A DNA stretch of 64,000 nt, taken from assembly GCF_029433095.1 (NCBI RefSeq), contig NZ_JARNTX010000012.1, positions 1 through 64,000 of the forward strand. The letters run 5' to 3'. The notes under the pieces are model-generated. The model had not been told where the DNA came from. It searched no databases and saw only the letters and a program-made list of their open reading frames with translations. The translations under genes were made by a program, and so were the position numbers. Numbering within the stretch: position 1 is the first letter of the stretch; the number at the start of each line of letters is the position of its first letter. Below are positions 34,064 to 42,649 of the stretch, piece after piece. The stretch is from Hymenobacter sp. YC55 (lineage in GTDB: Bacteria; Bacteroidota; Bacteroidia; Cytophagales; Hymenobacteraceae).

Positions 34064-34913
34064 AAGGATAAAGGACAAGAGGTGTGGTAAGTGCTTCAGA
34101 ACGAGAGCAAAGATAGAGCAGTGAATTGCACTTATTTGCATGCTATTTATAGCAAACCGATTAAGTCATATCAGGTAAAAACACCTCGTTTCCGACGAAC
34201 ACATCAAATCACACCTCCAACAACGGGAATTGTTAGCCAAATAAAGTTATATGGAATAGGAATAAGTAAAAAATATTTACAGATTCTTAGAAAATTTATA
34301 TGTGTAGTAATTCAAATTAGGAATATCTCACATATGCTGTCCCAATATGGGATTTGGTGTGCCGCAAATTAGCCTCGTTTTCAACCACCATGCGCTGAAG
34401 CAAAATATAACTTAACTTATAAATATTTGCTTATTAATAAACGTCACACATCAGCGGGTTTGCTGTTACATACATAACTGAAGTTTTGCTCGGGATTAAG
34501 GTGTTGCATCAGTCCTCACCCATAATAATTACCTCACGCAGTGAGGTGTGTGCTTGTCAATACTTATGTGGCTCATGGTGACAACTGCCAGCACGAGTTC
34601 TGTGCCTCTACTTTATTTGCTCCAGTGATCAATGCTAAGCTATAGTAACCTATTCAGGACTATTACAAGGGTATACTGTATCAAAGGAATACACGGTAAT
34701 AGCCTTCAACATGACGACAATTATGCGAAGCTTGTCTGTGGATTTCTCATAAATAACTACGGGATATGGCTAGAAATAGAGGCCAATTCAAATAGGTAAG
34801 CACCTCTTATGCGTCCAATTACGTTTAAATGGTTTTCTCCGCTCCGCTGCGAAAAAGTAATTCCTTCTCAGGCGTTAAGCAGTGGTTTTGACATTATCCG
34901 TAAAACAACCCCA
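34064..34913. other. Long AT-rich intergenic region
   Basis: About 850 bases, with the stretch 34130-34480 markedly AT-rich. A plus-strand frame at 34091-34372 starts at a non-ATG codon and looks random. A small stem CCTCAC/GTGAGG sits near 34532-34547. The end of the region carries the HtrA promoter. Confidence 0.55.
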
Positions 34914-36416
34914 ATGAGAAAACAGACGATCCTTTTGCTTGCTGGTAGCTTTTGCCTCGTGCAGCTAACAGAGAGTAGTTGCACCAGCAAAAAAAGCTCG
35001 GATGAACGGTACACCAACGCTCGACATCCTTCTGCATTTCTAGCTGACAATGGTTCGCCAAGTAGGAGCTCATCGGGAGTTGGCAATTTTGTGACTGCTG
35101 CCAAAGCAGCGACTCCTGCGGTCGTACATATCAAGACTACATATTCTACTGCGGAGGACTACAGCAGTCCTTTCGACCAAGCTTATGGCTCACCATCTGG
35201 GGGCGGCACGGCTATGGCATCCGGTTCAGGGGTACTTATTGCCAGCAATGGGTATATTGCCACTAACAACCACGTGGTGGAAAATGCGTCCACCATCGAA
35301 GTTGTTTTGCCAGATAACCGACAGTTTCCTGCGGAACTAGTTGGCCGGGACCCGAACACCGACTTGGCTCTGCTCAAAATCAAGGGCGATAATCTGCCTA
35401 CCATTCAGCTCGGTAATTCTGATAGTGTGCAAGTAGGAGAGTGGGTGGTGGCGGTAGGGTATCCATTTTCCCTAAATACAACCGTCACGGCTGGTATTGT
35501 CAGTGCCAAAGCACGTAGCCTTGGCATTATCAACCGGCCTGGCCGCAGCAATGGTGGCGGGTACGCGGAGCCCACAGGCAACACGGGCGTGGAATCCTTT
35601 ATCCAAACGGATGCGGCTATTAATCCTGGCAACAGCGGGGGCGCCTTGGTTAACACCAACGGCGAATTGATTGGCATCAACTCGGCTATTGCTTCGCAAA
35701 CCGGTAGCTATGCCGGGTATTCGTTTGCTATTCCTGTGAATCTAGCCAAAAAGATTCTGGGTGATTTGCGGGAATACGGCTCGGTGAAACGTGGGCTGTT
35801 AGGCGTTTCCTTCCCGGCGCCTCCTGCCGAGGCGCAATATCTGCGCCAGCAAGGCTTGGAGCCGGGCGCTGTCAAGGGAGTTTATATAACTGGAGTGCTT
35901 GGTAATAGTGCTGCGGCTGCCGCTGGTTTGCAGCAGGGCGATATCATCCAGAGCATTGATGGTGTAGCGTTAAATTCGTCCTCGGAATTTTCGGAGCGCA
36001 TTGCCCGCCACCGCCCCGGAGATGTTGTCAAGCTCACCTATCGGCGTAATAATAACACCCGTTCTACTTCGGCTACGCTAAAGGGAGAGGAAGCCACAGT
36101 AGCAGCCAAAAGCAACGCCGATCTAGACAAAATCTACAACAAGCTCGGGGCCATCTTTGCTCCCCTGCCAGCTTCGCTGAAACAACAACTCAATTTACGC
36201 GCAGGAGTGCTGGTAACTGAGGTCCGACAAGATGGTTTCTTTGACCATCTTGGCATTCCGAGCGGTACTATTATCGCCTTCGTCAATGGCAAATCTATTG
36301 CAAGCCCCAAGGATATAGAAGCTGCCTTGCTCTCGGCCCAAAGCGGCATGGTTCAAATGCTAGCCATTGCTCCCGATGGCTCGCGAGTGGTCTTCAACTT
36401 CCCTTTGGGTACATAG
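34914..36416 (+). CDS. HtrA/DegP-family periplasmic serine protease with two PDZ domains
   Basis: Periplasmic quality-control protease, 500 residues from MRKQTILLLAG. A signal peptide ends near a Cys (LTESSCTSKKSS), suggesting a lipoprotein. The trypsin-like domain has IATNNHVVENA (catalytic His), DPNTDLALLKI (Asp) and INPGNSGGALVNTNGELIGINSAI (Ser in GNSGG), so the triad is complete. PDZ1 begins at about RGLLGVSF and includes AAAAGLQQGDIIQSIDG. PDZ2 is weaker, around LRAGVLVTEVRQDGFFDHLGIPSGTIIAFVNG. The ATG at 34809 would add 35 residues ahead of the signal peptide and is not preferred. It stands alone between long spacers. Confidence 0.94.
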   Translation: MRKQTILLLAGSFCLVQLTESSCTSKKSSDERYTNARHPSAFLADNGSPSRSSSGVGNFVTAAKAATPAVVHIKTTYSTAEDYSSPFDQAYGSPSGGGTAMASGSGVLIASNGYIATNNHVVENASTIEVVLPDNRQFPAELVGRDPNTDLALLKIKGDNLPTIQLGNSDSVQVGEWVVAVGYPFSLNTTVTAGIVSAKARSLGIINRPGRSNGGGYAEPTGNTGVESFIQTDAAINPGNSGGALVNTNGELIGINSAIASQTGSYAGYSFAIPVNLAKKILGDLREYGSVKRGLLGVSFPAPPAEAQYLRQQGLEPGAVKGVYITGVLGNSAAAAAGLQQGDIIQSIDGVALNSSSEFSERIARHRPGDVVKLTYRRNNNTRSTSATLKGEEATVAAKSNADLDKIYNKLGAIFAPLPASLKQQLNLRAGVLVTEVRQDGFFDHLGIPSGTIIAFVNGKSIASPKDIEAALLSAQSGMVQMLAIAPDGSRVVFNFPLGT

Positions 36417-36770
36417 GCTGAAACTTAAATCCGCATGCACTACCTGTGGACTTTGTAGCTGCATTCAAACGCTAATTGCTGACTCAAATACGGGTTCGTG
36501 GTAATGTTTCTGCTCCTCAATCAAGCAGCTTTGTACTCGAACGTAACCGTACTGTCTAAGAGGTTGGAGTACACCAATAACATGATTATCGTGTCTATAA
36601 CTGTATAGACTGTCGTACGCTTTCCACTTTCATTTTATGAAGGTGGAAAGCTAAAGTGTTGGTTAAAAGGAGTATTGTTTTTCAACGAAATACCCGGACT
36701 AACGATAACACGGATACCTTCCTTTTGTCATATGAATAGTTGCCAACTAGCACAGAGCAGTTTATGCGGA
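36417..36770. other. Intergenic region with two inverted repeats near the integrase gene
   Basis: Contains GTCTATA/TATAGAC at 36593-36610 and a 14-base stem with one wobble, CTTTCCACTTTCAT/ATGAAGGTGGAAAG, at 36620-36650. They lie between the HtrA stop and the integrase stop and could be terminators for either strand or recombinase-related sites. Confidence 0.5.
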
Positions 36771-37751
36771 TTATAGTCCTAGGTGCTGCGCAGCGTTGAA
36801 TCGTTTCACATCATCCAGACGGGCATATCGTTCTATCATGGCGTCTGTTTTTTGTTTGGTTTGATTCTTTATGGCCTTGTTTGACTGCCCAGCTTCGACT
36901 GCAACGGTAACAAATGAAGCACGCAAAGAGTGAGCGGAATAATTAGCTCCTAGATGCCGTTGCACTAAATCATTTACGCTCTGGTCTGTTAACCTGTTTT
37001 TCCCTGGCTGAGCAGGTCGATTCCGGTTGCCGCGGCTCATACGGGTGAACAGCGGGCCAGTGGTTCTATTCAAACACTCAATCCATTCCTGTACTGCTCG
37101 CACCGGACAGAAGTGGGCGCTTGGAGCGTAGAACACTGCTTTGTCTTCTTCCTGTCCGTACTGGTTGGTTTTACTCTGGCGCAGATGTATTACCAACGCC
37201 TGACGAGTTAACTCCACATCTTCAACATTAAGTGCCACCAACTCGGAGCGGCGAAAGGCTCCTGCAAAACCCAGCAGTAGCACGGCCCGGTCCCGGAGGC
37301 CCGTGGGCGTAGTCAGGTCCATAGCCCTAATAGCTTGCTTGAGCTCTGCCACCGTAAAGGCCGGCGCCTGACGTTGTCGTTTGCCTACTATCCGGGCAAT
37401 GCCGTCCAGTACCACGTTCAGGGCCTCGTGATTGGTTGGAGAGGGTTGCCCAGCCAATTGGTGGAGCTTGGCAATAGCTGCCACGTGCCGCCGTATGGTT
37501 GCTAACTTCATTCCGCGGTCGGCCAGCTGTGACACGTAACCCGCAACCGTCGTAACTTCAGCTGGTAGTTGCAGTAGCTGATGATGGTCGCAGTAATCCT
37601 GAAAGCTACGCAGGTCGGCGGCGTATCCGCGTTTGGTGTTCTCGGCACCATGCAAGCCAGCTTCGACGTACCTAGCCACCGACGGTGGCAGTTCCACCAA
37701 GGAATGCGTACGGGTGGGCACGATAACGGGCAGCGAAGACGATTTTTCCAT
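36771..37751 (-). CDS. Tyrosine recombinase/site-specific integrase
   Basis: DNA strand-exchange enzyme of 326 residues. The N-terminal SAM-like core-binding domain spans about 20-125 (TKRGYAADLRSFQDYC, TVAGYVSQLADRG, TIRRHVAAIAKLHQ). The catalytic domain at about 140-320 shows the first Arg in LLLGFAGAFRRSELVAL, the H-x-x-R box HSLRASFVTVAVEAG, and the nucleophile in MIERYARLDD. The usual second His is replaced by a Lys-rich stretch (TKQKTDAMIERY), as in some phage and plasmid integrases. No tRNA, phage or conjugation gene is adjacent, so it is an orphan or a relic of a small element. An imperfect inverted repeat lies 57 bases upstream. Confidence 0.92.
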   Translation of the reverse strand: MEKSSSLPVIVPTRTHSLVELPPSVARYVEAGLHGAENTKRGYAADLRSFQDYCDHHQLLQLPAEVTTVAGYVSQLADRGMKLATIRRHVAAIAKLHQLAGQPSPTNHEALNVVLDGIARIVGKRQRQAPAFTVAELKQAIRAMDLTTPTGLRDRAVLLLGFAGAFRRSELVALNVEDVELTRQALVIHLRQSKTNQYGQEEDKAVFYAPSAHFCPVRAVQEWIECLNRTTGPLFTRMSRGNRNRPAQPGKNRLTDQSVNDLVQRHLGANYSAHSLRASFVTVAVEAGQSNKAIKNQTKQKTDAMIERYARLDDVKRFNAAQHLGL

Positions 37752-37807
37752 AGACCTATAGGTAAATGAGCCAGCCGAGCGAATTTGTACTTGAAAGTAG
37801 TATAAAA

Positions 37808-37848
37808 CAACTTAGTACTGATAAGTGAAGGTTATCGGTACTAAGTTG
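37808..37848. repeat. Imperfect inverted repeat with 7-bp spacer upstream of the integrase gene
   Basis: Arms CAACTTAGTACTGATAA (37808-37824) and TTATCGGTACTAAGTTG (37832-37848), complementary at 16 of 17 positions, flank the 7-base spacer GTGAAGG. The geometry fits a tyrosine-recombinase core site; an operator for self-regulation is an alternative. Confidence 0.55.
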
Positions 37849-38112
37849 AGCAGCGCGCTTTTTTACTAGTGGTGCTATTCGGTTGGCTTGGCAGTGGACT
37901 AACAGAATTGTAGCCTTACTCCATAGCCTATGCTGAGTGTGCCGTTTGCTGAGCTTGCTTGGTAACGATGCCAGTTTCTGAATACTCAAAGCGTACTTTT
38001 ACTTTGGTCGGAGAAACTTGCCTTACTTGTACACTACCATACGCGCTTAGTTTGGTGCCAGCAAAGGCATTAGCATTTGCTGCTTACTCAACCTTGTCAC
38101 TACTAACTCTTC

Positions 38113-38577
38113 ATGGCTACTCCCGAGGAAAACTTCGCTCAAACGGGCCTGCGCCTGCCCCCGGCTCCCACGCCGCTTGGTGTTTACAAACCTTGTCTGA
38201 TTGACGGCAACTACCTGTATGTTTCGGGGCACGGAACCGTGCAAGACGACAAAAGCCTGATTATTGGCCGCATTGGCGAAGCCCTCGACATGGAGCAAGG
38301 TAAGTTGGCCGCCCGGCAAGTTGGCCTAGCTATTTTATCGACTATTGTTGCCAACCTTGGCAGCTTAAACAAAGTCAAGCGGGTTATCAAAGTGCTTGGC
38401 ATGGTCAACTGTACTCCCGACTTCGAAAGGCATCCCTACATTATCAACGGCTGCAGCGAGCTATTTGCACAGGTGTGGGGCCCCGAAAACGGAGTTGGCG
38501 TGCGCAGTGCCGTGGGCTTTGGCTCTCTGCCCGACAACATTCCGGTGGAAATAGAGGCGCTTTTCGAGTTAGCTTAA
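38113..38577 (+). CDS. ridA: RidA-family protein (YjgF/YER057c/UK114)
   Basis: Small trimeric deaminase-like protein that hydrolyses reactive enamines/imines formed by PLP enzymes. The 154-residue sequence has LVSGHGTVQ-like strand YLYVSGHGTVQDDK, an insertion typical of the longer subgroup, VKVLGMVNCTPDFERHPYIINGCSELF, and the C-terminal VRSAVGFGSLPDNIPVEIEALFEL with the conserved Arg and Glu. It is the first of three closely spaced genes (20-base gap to the PLP enzyme, then 3 bases), and the PLP partner fits RidA's known role. An operon promoter should lie in 37850-38112. Confidence 0.93.
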   Translation: MATPEENFAQTGLRLPPAPTPLGVYKPCLIDGNYLYVSGHGTVQDDKSLIIGRIGEALDMEQGKLAARQVGLAILSTIVANLGSLNKVKRVIKVLGMVNCTPDFERHPYIINGCSELFAQVWGPENGVGVRSAVGFGSLPDNIPVEIEALFELA

Positions 38578-38597
38578 GTACACGCACGGTCATCAAT

Positions 38598-39701
38598 ATG
38601 GAAGAGTGGTTCAGCATTACTAGTGTTGACAAGCTGGATACGCCTGCACTAGTGGTATATCCGGACCGGGTCAAGCAAAACCTGACGCAGCTAAAAGCTA
38701 GTATTGAGGATGTAGACCGGTTGCGGCCGCACGTGAAAACGCATAAAACGCAGGAAGCCGTGCAACTCACAATGGCGGCCGGTATTCGCAAATTCAAGTG
38801 CGCCACCATTGCCGAAGCTGAAATGCTGGCCCTCAGTCACGCGCCCGACGTGCTGCTGGCTTATCAGCCCATTGGGCCCAAAGCGGAGCGTTTTGTGCAG
38901 TTGGTCAAGCATTACGCCCACACCAAGTTTTCATGCCTGATTGATAACTACGCCGCGGCCCAGCACCTCAACGCCCTAGCCGCAGTAAGCGAGGTATCCA
39001 TTCCCGTTTTCATCGACCTGAACGTTGGTATGAACCGGTCGGGCATTGCCCCGGCGGCGGCATTTGCCCTGTACGAGCAGTGCATGCCTCTGCCCAACAT
39101 CAAGATTGTGGGGTTGCACGCCTACGATGGTCACCTTCGCGACGAGGACATAACTGTGCGCACCGAGCGTTGCCACCAAGCTTTTGCACCAGTTGAGGCA
39201 CTGGCCACCCAACTACGAGCCGTTGGCTTAGACCCTATTATAGTGGCGGGTGGAAGCCCCACATTTCCTATTCATGCCACCCGCCAAGGTGTTGAATGCA
39301 GCCCCGGAACGTTTATTTACTGGGACGGTGGCTACGGGAAAACCTGTGAGGAACAGTCGTTTCTGCCCGCAGCGCTGGTGTTGAGCCGAGTTATTTCCCT
39401 GCCCGATGCTACCAAGTTGTGCGTGGATCTGGGTCATAAATCCATTGCCGCGGAAAGTCCGCTAGATAAGCGTGTCACCTTTCTGAATGCTCCGGAACTA
39501 CAAGCAATTAGTCAGAGTGAAGAGCACTTGGTGTTGGAAGCCGGATCCAATCACGGGTACAAAGTAGGCGACGTGCTTTACGGTCTGCCCCATCATATTT
39601 GTCCTACCGTTGCTTTATACGAGCGGGCCATTATCATTGAGAACCAGGAGCTAACCGGCGAGTGGAAAACCATTGCGCGCGACCGTAAAATCAAGTTCTA
39701 G
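38598..39701 (+). CDS. D-threonine aldolase-like PLP enzyme (alanine racemase fold)
   Basis: Fold-type III PLP enzyme, 367 residues, of the D-TA family that cleaves D-3-hydroxyamino acids or deaminates D-serine-type substrates. It opens with LDTPALVVYPDRVKQNL and has the PLP lysine in RPHVKTHKTQEAV, CATIAEAEMLAL, VFIDLNVGMNRSGIAP, VGLHAYDGHLRD and VAGGSPTFPIHA. The C-terminal SNHGYKVGDVLYGLPHHICPTVALYE provides the His/Cys metal-binding pattern of this family. ATG at 38598 is used; an upstream frame start overlaps ridA. Coupled to a RidA and a dipeptidase. Confidence 0.92.
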   Translation: MEEWFSITSVDKLDTPALVVYPDRVKQNLTQLKASIEDVDRLRPHVKTHKTQEAVQLTMAAGIRKFKCATIAEAEMLALSHAPDVLLAYQPIGPKAERFVQLVKHYAHTKFSCLIDNYAAAQHLNALAAVSEVSIPVFIDLNVGMNRSGIAPAAAFALYEQCMPLPNIKIVGLHAYDGHLRDEDITVRTERCHQAFAPVEALATQLRAVGLDPIIVAGGSPTFPIHATRQGVECSPGTFIYWDGGYGKTCEEQSFLPAALVLSRVISLPDATKLCVDLGHKSIAAESPLDKRVTFLNAPELQAISQSEEHLVLEAGSNHGYKVGDVLYGLPHHICPTVALYERAIIIENQELTGEWKTIARDRKIKF

Positions 39702-39704
39702 CGT

Positions 39705-40775
39705 ATGCTGATAGTAGATGCCCATCTGGATTTGAGCATGAACGCGCTGGAATGGAACCGGGATTTAACCCAACCCGTGGCAGCCATAAATGCCCGAGAA
39801 GCCGGCTTGACCGATAAGCCCGACCGAGGAAAGGCAGTGGTAAGCCTGCCCGAACTGCGCAAGGGCAACATTGGGCTGGTAGTTGCCACGCAAATTGCCC
39901 GCTTCGTTGCGCCCGACAATGCCCTGCCGGGTTGGCACTCGCCGGCGCAGGCTTGGGCCCAAACGCAAGGCCAACTTGCGTGGTACCAAGCCATGGAAGC
40001 ATCCGGGGAAATGGTGCAGATAAACAATCGCGCCACCTTGGAACAGCACGTAGCGCGTTGGTCCGACGACACGCCCACCGAACACAAGCCTATTGGCTAC
40101 ATCTTGAGTCTGGAAGGTGCCGATTCCTTGATAACCGTAGCCCACCTGGAGCAGGCATATAGCAACGGACTGCGGGCCGTAGGCCCCGCGCACTACGGTC
40201 CCGGCCGCTACGCGCAAGGCACCGATGCCACCGGTTTCATGGGGCCGGCGGGTCACGAGTTGCTGAAGGAAATGGAACGCCTGAACATCATTCTCGACGC
40301 AACTCATTTGTGTGATGACAGCTTCTGGGAAGCCCTCGACCATTTCAATGGCCCCGTATGGGCGAGCCACAACAACTGCCGGGCGCTGGTGAATCACAAT
40401 CGCCAATACAGCGACGAGCAGATTAAAGCCCTGATAGCGCGCGGCGCGGTGATAGGGGGCGCTTTGGATGCGTGGATGATGGTACCCGGCTGGGTGAGGG
40501 GCGTATCAACTCCGCAAAGCTTGAACTGTAACCTGGAAGTGCTGGTCGATCATATCGATCATATCTGCCAGTTAGCCGGCAACACGCTGCACGTTGGCAT
40601 GGGTACCGATCTGGACGGCGCCTTCGGCCGCGAGCAATGTCCCTACGACTTGGAGACCATTGCCGATCTGCAAACTATACCAACACTGCTAGCCAAACGA
40701 GGCTACACCACGCCGGACATCGAGAATATGATGCACGGCAACTGGCTGCGCTTCTTACGAAATGTGTGGCAATAG
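39705..40775 (+). CDS. Membrane dipeptidase (renal dipeptidase family, M19)
   Basis: Zinc metallopeptidase with an amidohydrolase-type barrel, 356 residues, that cleaves dipeptides including those with C-terminal D-residues. Metal ligands are visible: VDAHLDLSM (His-x-Asp), the bridging Glu in LSLEGADSL, DATHLCDDSFWEAL and WASHNNCRAL, and the GTDLDGAFGRE Asp of M19. No signal peptide, so probably cytoplasmic. It starts 3 bases after the D-TA stop. With RidA and the D-TA enzyme it suggests a small module for D-amino acid or D-containing dipeptide use. Confidence 0.93.
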   Translation: MLIVDAHLDLSMNALEWNRDLTQPVAAINAREAGLTDKPDRGKAVVSLPELRKGNIGLVVATQIARFVAPDNALPGWHSPAQAWAQTQGQLAWYQAMEASGEMVQINNRATLEQHVARWSDDTPTEHKPIGYILSLEGADSLITVAHLEQAYSNGLRAVGPAHYGPGRYAQGTDATGFMGPAGHELLKEMERLNIILDATHLCDDSFWEALDHFNGPVWASHNNCRALVNHNRQYSDEQIKALIARGAVIGGALDAWMMVPGWVRGVSTPQSLNCNLEVLVDHIDHICQLAGNTLHVGMGTDLDGAFGREQCPYDLETIADLQTIPTLLAKRGYTTPDIENMMHGNWLRFLRNVWQ

Positions 40776-40818
40776 ATAAGAGAAATTCATCTGTTACCTC
40801 GCTAACTAAGCCGCGCGT

Positions 40819-41062
40819 TTAGCGCATCATGAGCCGCTTAGTCGCCTCTCCCTCCTTGGTTTGCACGCGCACCGAATAGGCACCGGCTGCCAGTGGCCCG
40901 ATTATCACATCGGAATGAGGAGCCTACCACACCTCTCCCGCACGACTTGACCAGTATGTTGAGTACACATACTACCCTGATGGGATATGTAACCCGAGTC
41001 GAGGTTACCGTCGCCGTCTACATCACCACCTTGAGGCTAAGCGGACTGTTGCCTACCTCAAG
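40819..41062 (-). pseudogene. Remnant of a T9SS-secreted FG-GAP/VCBS-repeat protein
   Basis: On the minus strand 40819-40923 reads in frame to a stop as DVIIGPLAAGAYSVRVQ then TKEGEATKRLMMR, a typical end of a type IX secretion type A sorting domain. Upstream, 40998-41027 encodes GDVDGDGNLD and 41027-41062 encodes LEVGNSPLSLKV in a frame shifted by one base. Together these form the familiar FG-GAP repeat joint NSPLSLKV-GDVDGDGNLD. A TAG and frame breaks separate the pieces, so the gene is dead and mostly deleted. No intact relative is in the window. Confidence 0.7.
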
Positions 41063-41228
41063 TTGTTGTTCGGGTCGGCATATTCAATACACTAACGAAA
41101 ATGAGGGTGTAGGCTTGCCAGCGTTAGTAAGAATGAACCAAAGGCGGACGCGAGAAACAGGGCCAAGTAAAAGACGCCGCAATACGGAGTAAGGTCAGGC
41201 AAGAAATTGCCGTGTATCGGCTGTATTA

Positions 41229-42526
41229 CTATTGCCCAGGTTTGATAGCCTGGTACTTACCGCTCAAGTGCAACAAACTGAACAGGTATAGAAGACCGTC
41301 GTAGTACGGGTCAAAGTAGGCATCCTCGTAGGGCGCTAGCTTGGCGTTCCAGAGGGCGTGCACAAAAGCTAGGTTTTGGTCTTGCCGCATAAGCGAGGCC
41401 GATGCGCTGGTAGCCACTAGCCCCAGCGAGTGTCGCAACTTTTTGACGTCGCCAGCAGGCAGAATGAAATCGGGCCGCGAGCCATCTACATTGAATTGGT
41501 CCTCGAATGTATTTAGGCCCTTGCCGCGCAGAAACCCCTGAAAACGCCGCGCATATTGCTCCTGCCAAGCTTTGTCCTTGCCGAACCACACATAGTCCAT
41601 GGCAATGTTCATGGGTACCCGCCACGAATCGTAGCGAAAAGCTGGCGGCGCCCACTTGGTGGCGTGGGGCTTCCCACTGAACTCGGTGTAATCGTAGTTG
41701 AGGCCGGTAGGGGCGGCGCAGGCGCGGTGCAGAAACGCGCGCGACGTATCGGCGCACGCCCGGTAAAACTGCTCGTGCCCATCCTTGGCGTAAGTGGCCC
41801 ACACCTCCAGAAAAGCAGGCAGGTGATATGAGGGGTCGGTCCAGGTGTACATATCCCCAACCGGCACAAAGGATATTTGCTTGTGCTCTGTGTTTATCAG
41901 GTTGTATACGTCGCCAGTGCTATCTTTTTTCCATGAGGCATCCAGTATCCGGCGGGCCTCTTGGTAGTAATTGATGCCGGTGTTATTGCCCAGCGGTTGG
42001 ACGCAAATAGCAGGCTCGTAACAAAATACAGCTCCCCATCGGAAGCAGGTCCTTCCGAATTGAGCTTCATCGTAGTAGTGCTGTAACTCCAGGCGAAGTA
42101 GCCTTCCAATGGGCCGCTCTGATGCTGCAAGTTCTTCTTCGACCAGCGCCAGAGACGGTCAAACACTTCCTTCTTGTTGAGCTGCACGGCCACCATCATC
42201 CCGTACGACATGCCTTCGGTGCGAGCATCGTGGTTTTTCACGTCCGACACGTAGGCCATCGAGTCACCCACTTCGAAGTACACCTTATTAGGTCCTTCAA
42301 ACACGTCGTGGTAGGCTTTCGCGACTTTCTTATCGATATCGGCTTGGCTGTAGCCGGCTTCCCGGAGCAGATTGGGGTACTTGCCCGTGTAAAAAGCCCC
42401 TTTTTGGCTAGCAGTCGCCTGTTTACGCTGACTTTGTGCTGTTACGCTTGTCAGGCCGACAGGCACCAGGCAAAGCAGCAAGACAACGCGCTTGCCCTGC
42501 TGCAAAAGTCTAGTAAAGAAATTCAT
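41229..42526 (-). pseudogene. GH8 family glycoside hydrolase (exo-oligoxylanase-like), interrupted by a frameshift
   Basis: Two frames together give one GH8 protein of about 430 residues. The first (42526 down to 41897) has a signal peptide (VTAQS), GAFYTGKYPNLLREAGYS, the catalytic acid in ARTEGMSYGMM and a WAWSY-type FAWSY segment. The second continues with LGNNTGINYYQEARRIL and DMYTWTDPSYHLPAFLEVWA, containing the base Asp, and runs to 41229. The frames join at SNRW/GNN, where the plus strand has CCC at 41989-41991; one extra C restores the reading. This could be a real inactivation or a homopolymer sequencing error. Rex-type GH8 enzymes release xylose from xylo-oligosaccharides; the GH3 and GH51 neighbours support that substrate. 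Confidence 0.88.
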
Positions 42527-42649
42527 ACGTTAACAAGGTGGGCGTTCTGGTTGGCGCTCTGCGCTACTTAAGTGATGCGAGAACGGATTAAGGCAGAGTA
42601 AACAGAAAGTCGGCGCGGGTGTGAAGCGCGCCGACTTCTGATTAACCTC

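Noticed and set aside
34091..34372. 93-codon plus-strand frame in AT-rich spacer
   Set aside because: Non-ATG start, overlaps the promoter side of the minus-strand gene, composition random, no motif.
40893..41192. 99-codon plus-strand frame in the 40.8-41.2 kb gap
   Set aside because: Opposite strand to the FG-GAP/T9SS remains and no features of its own.
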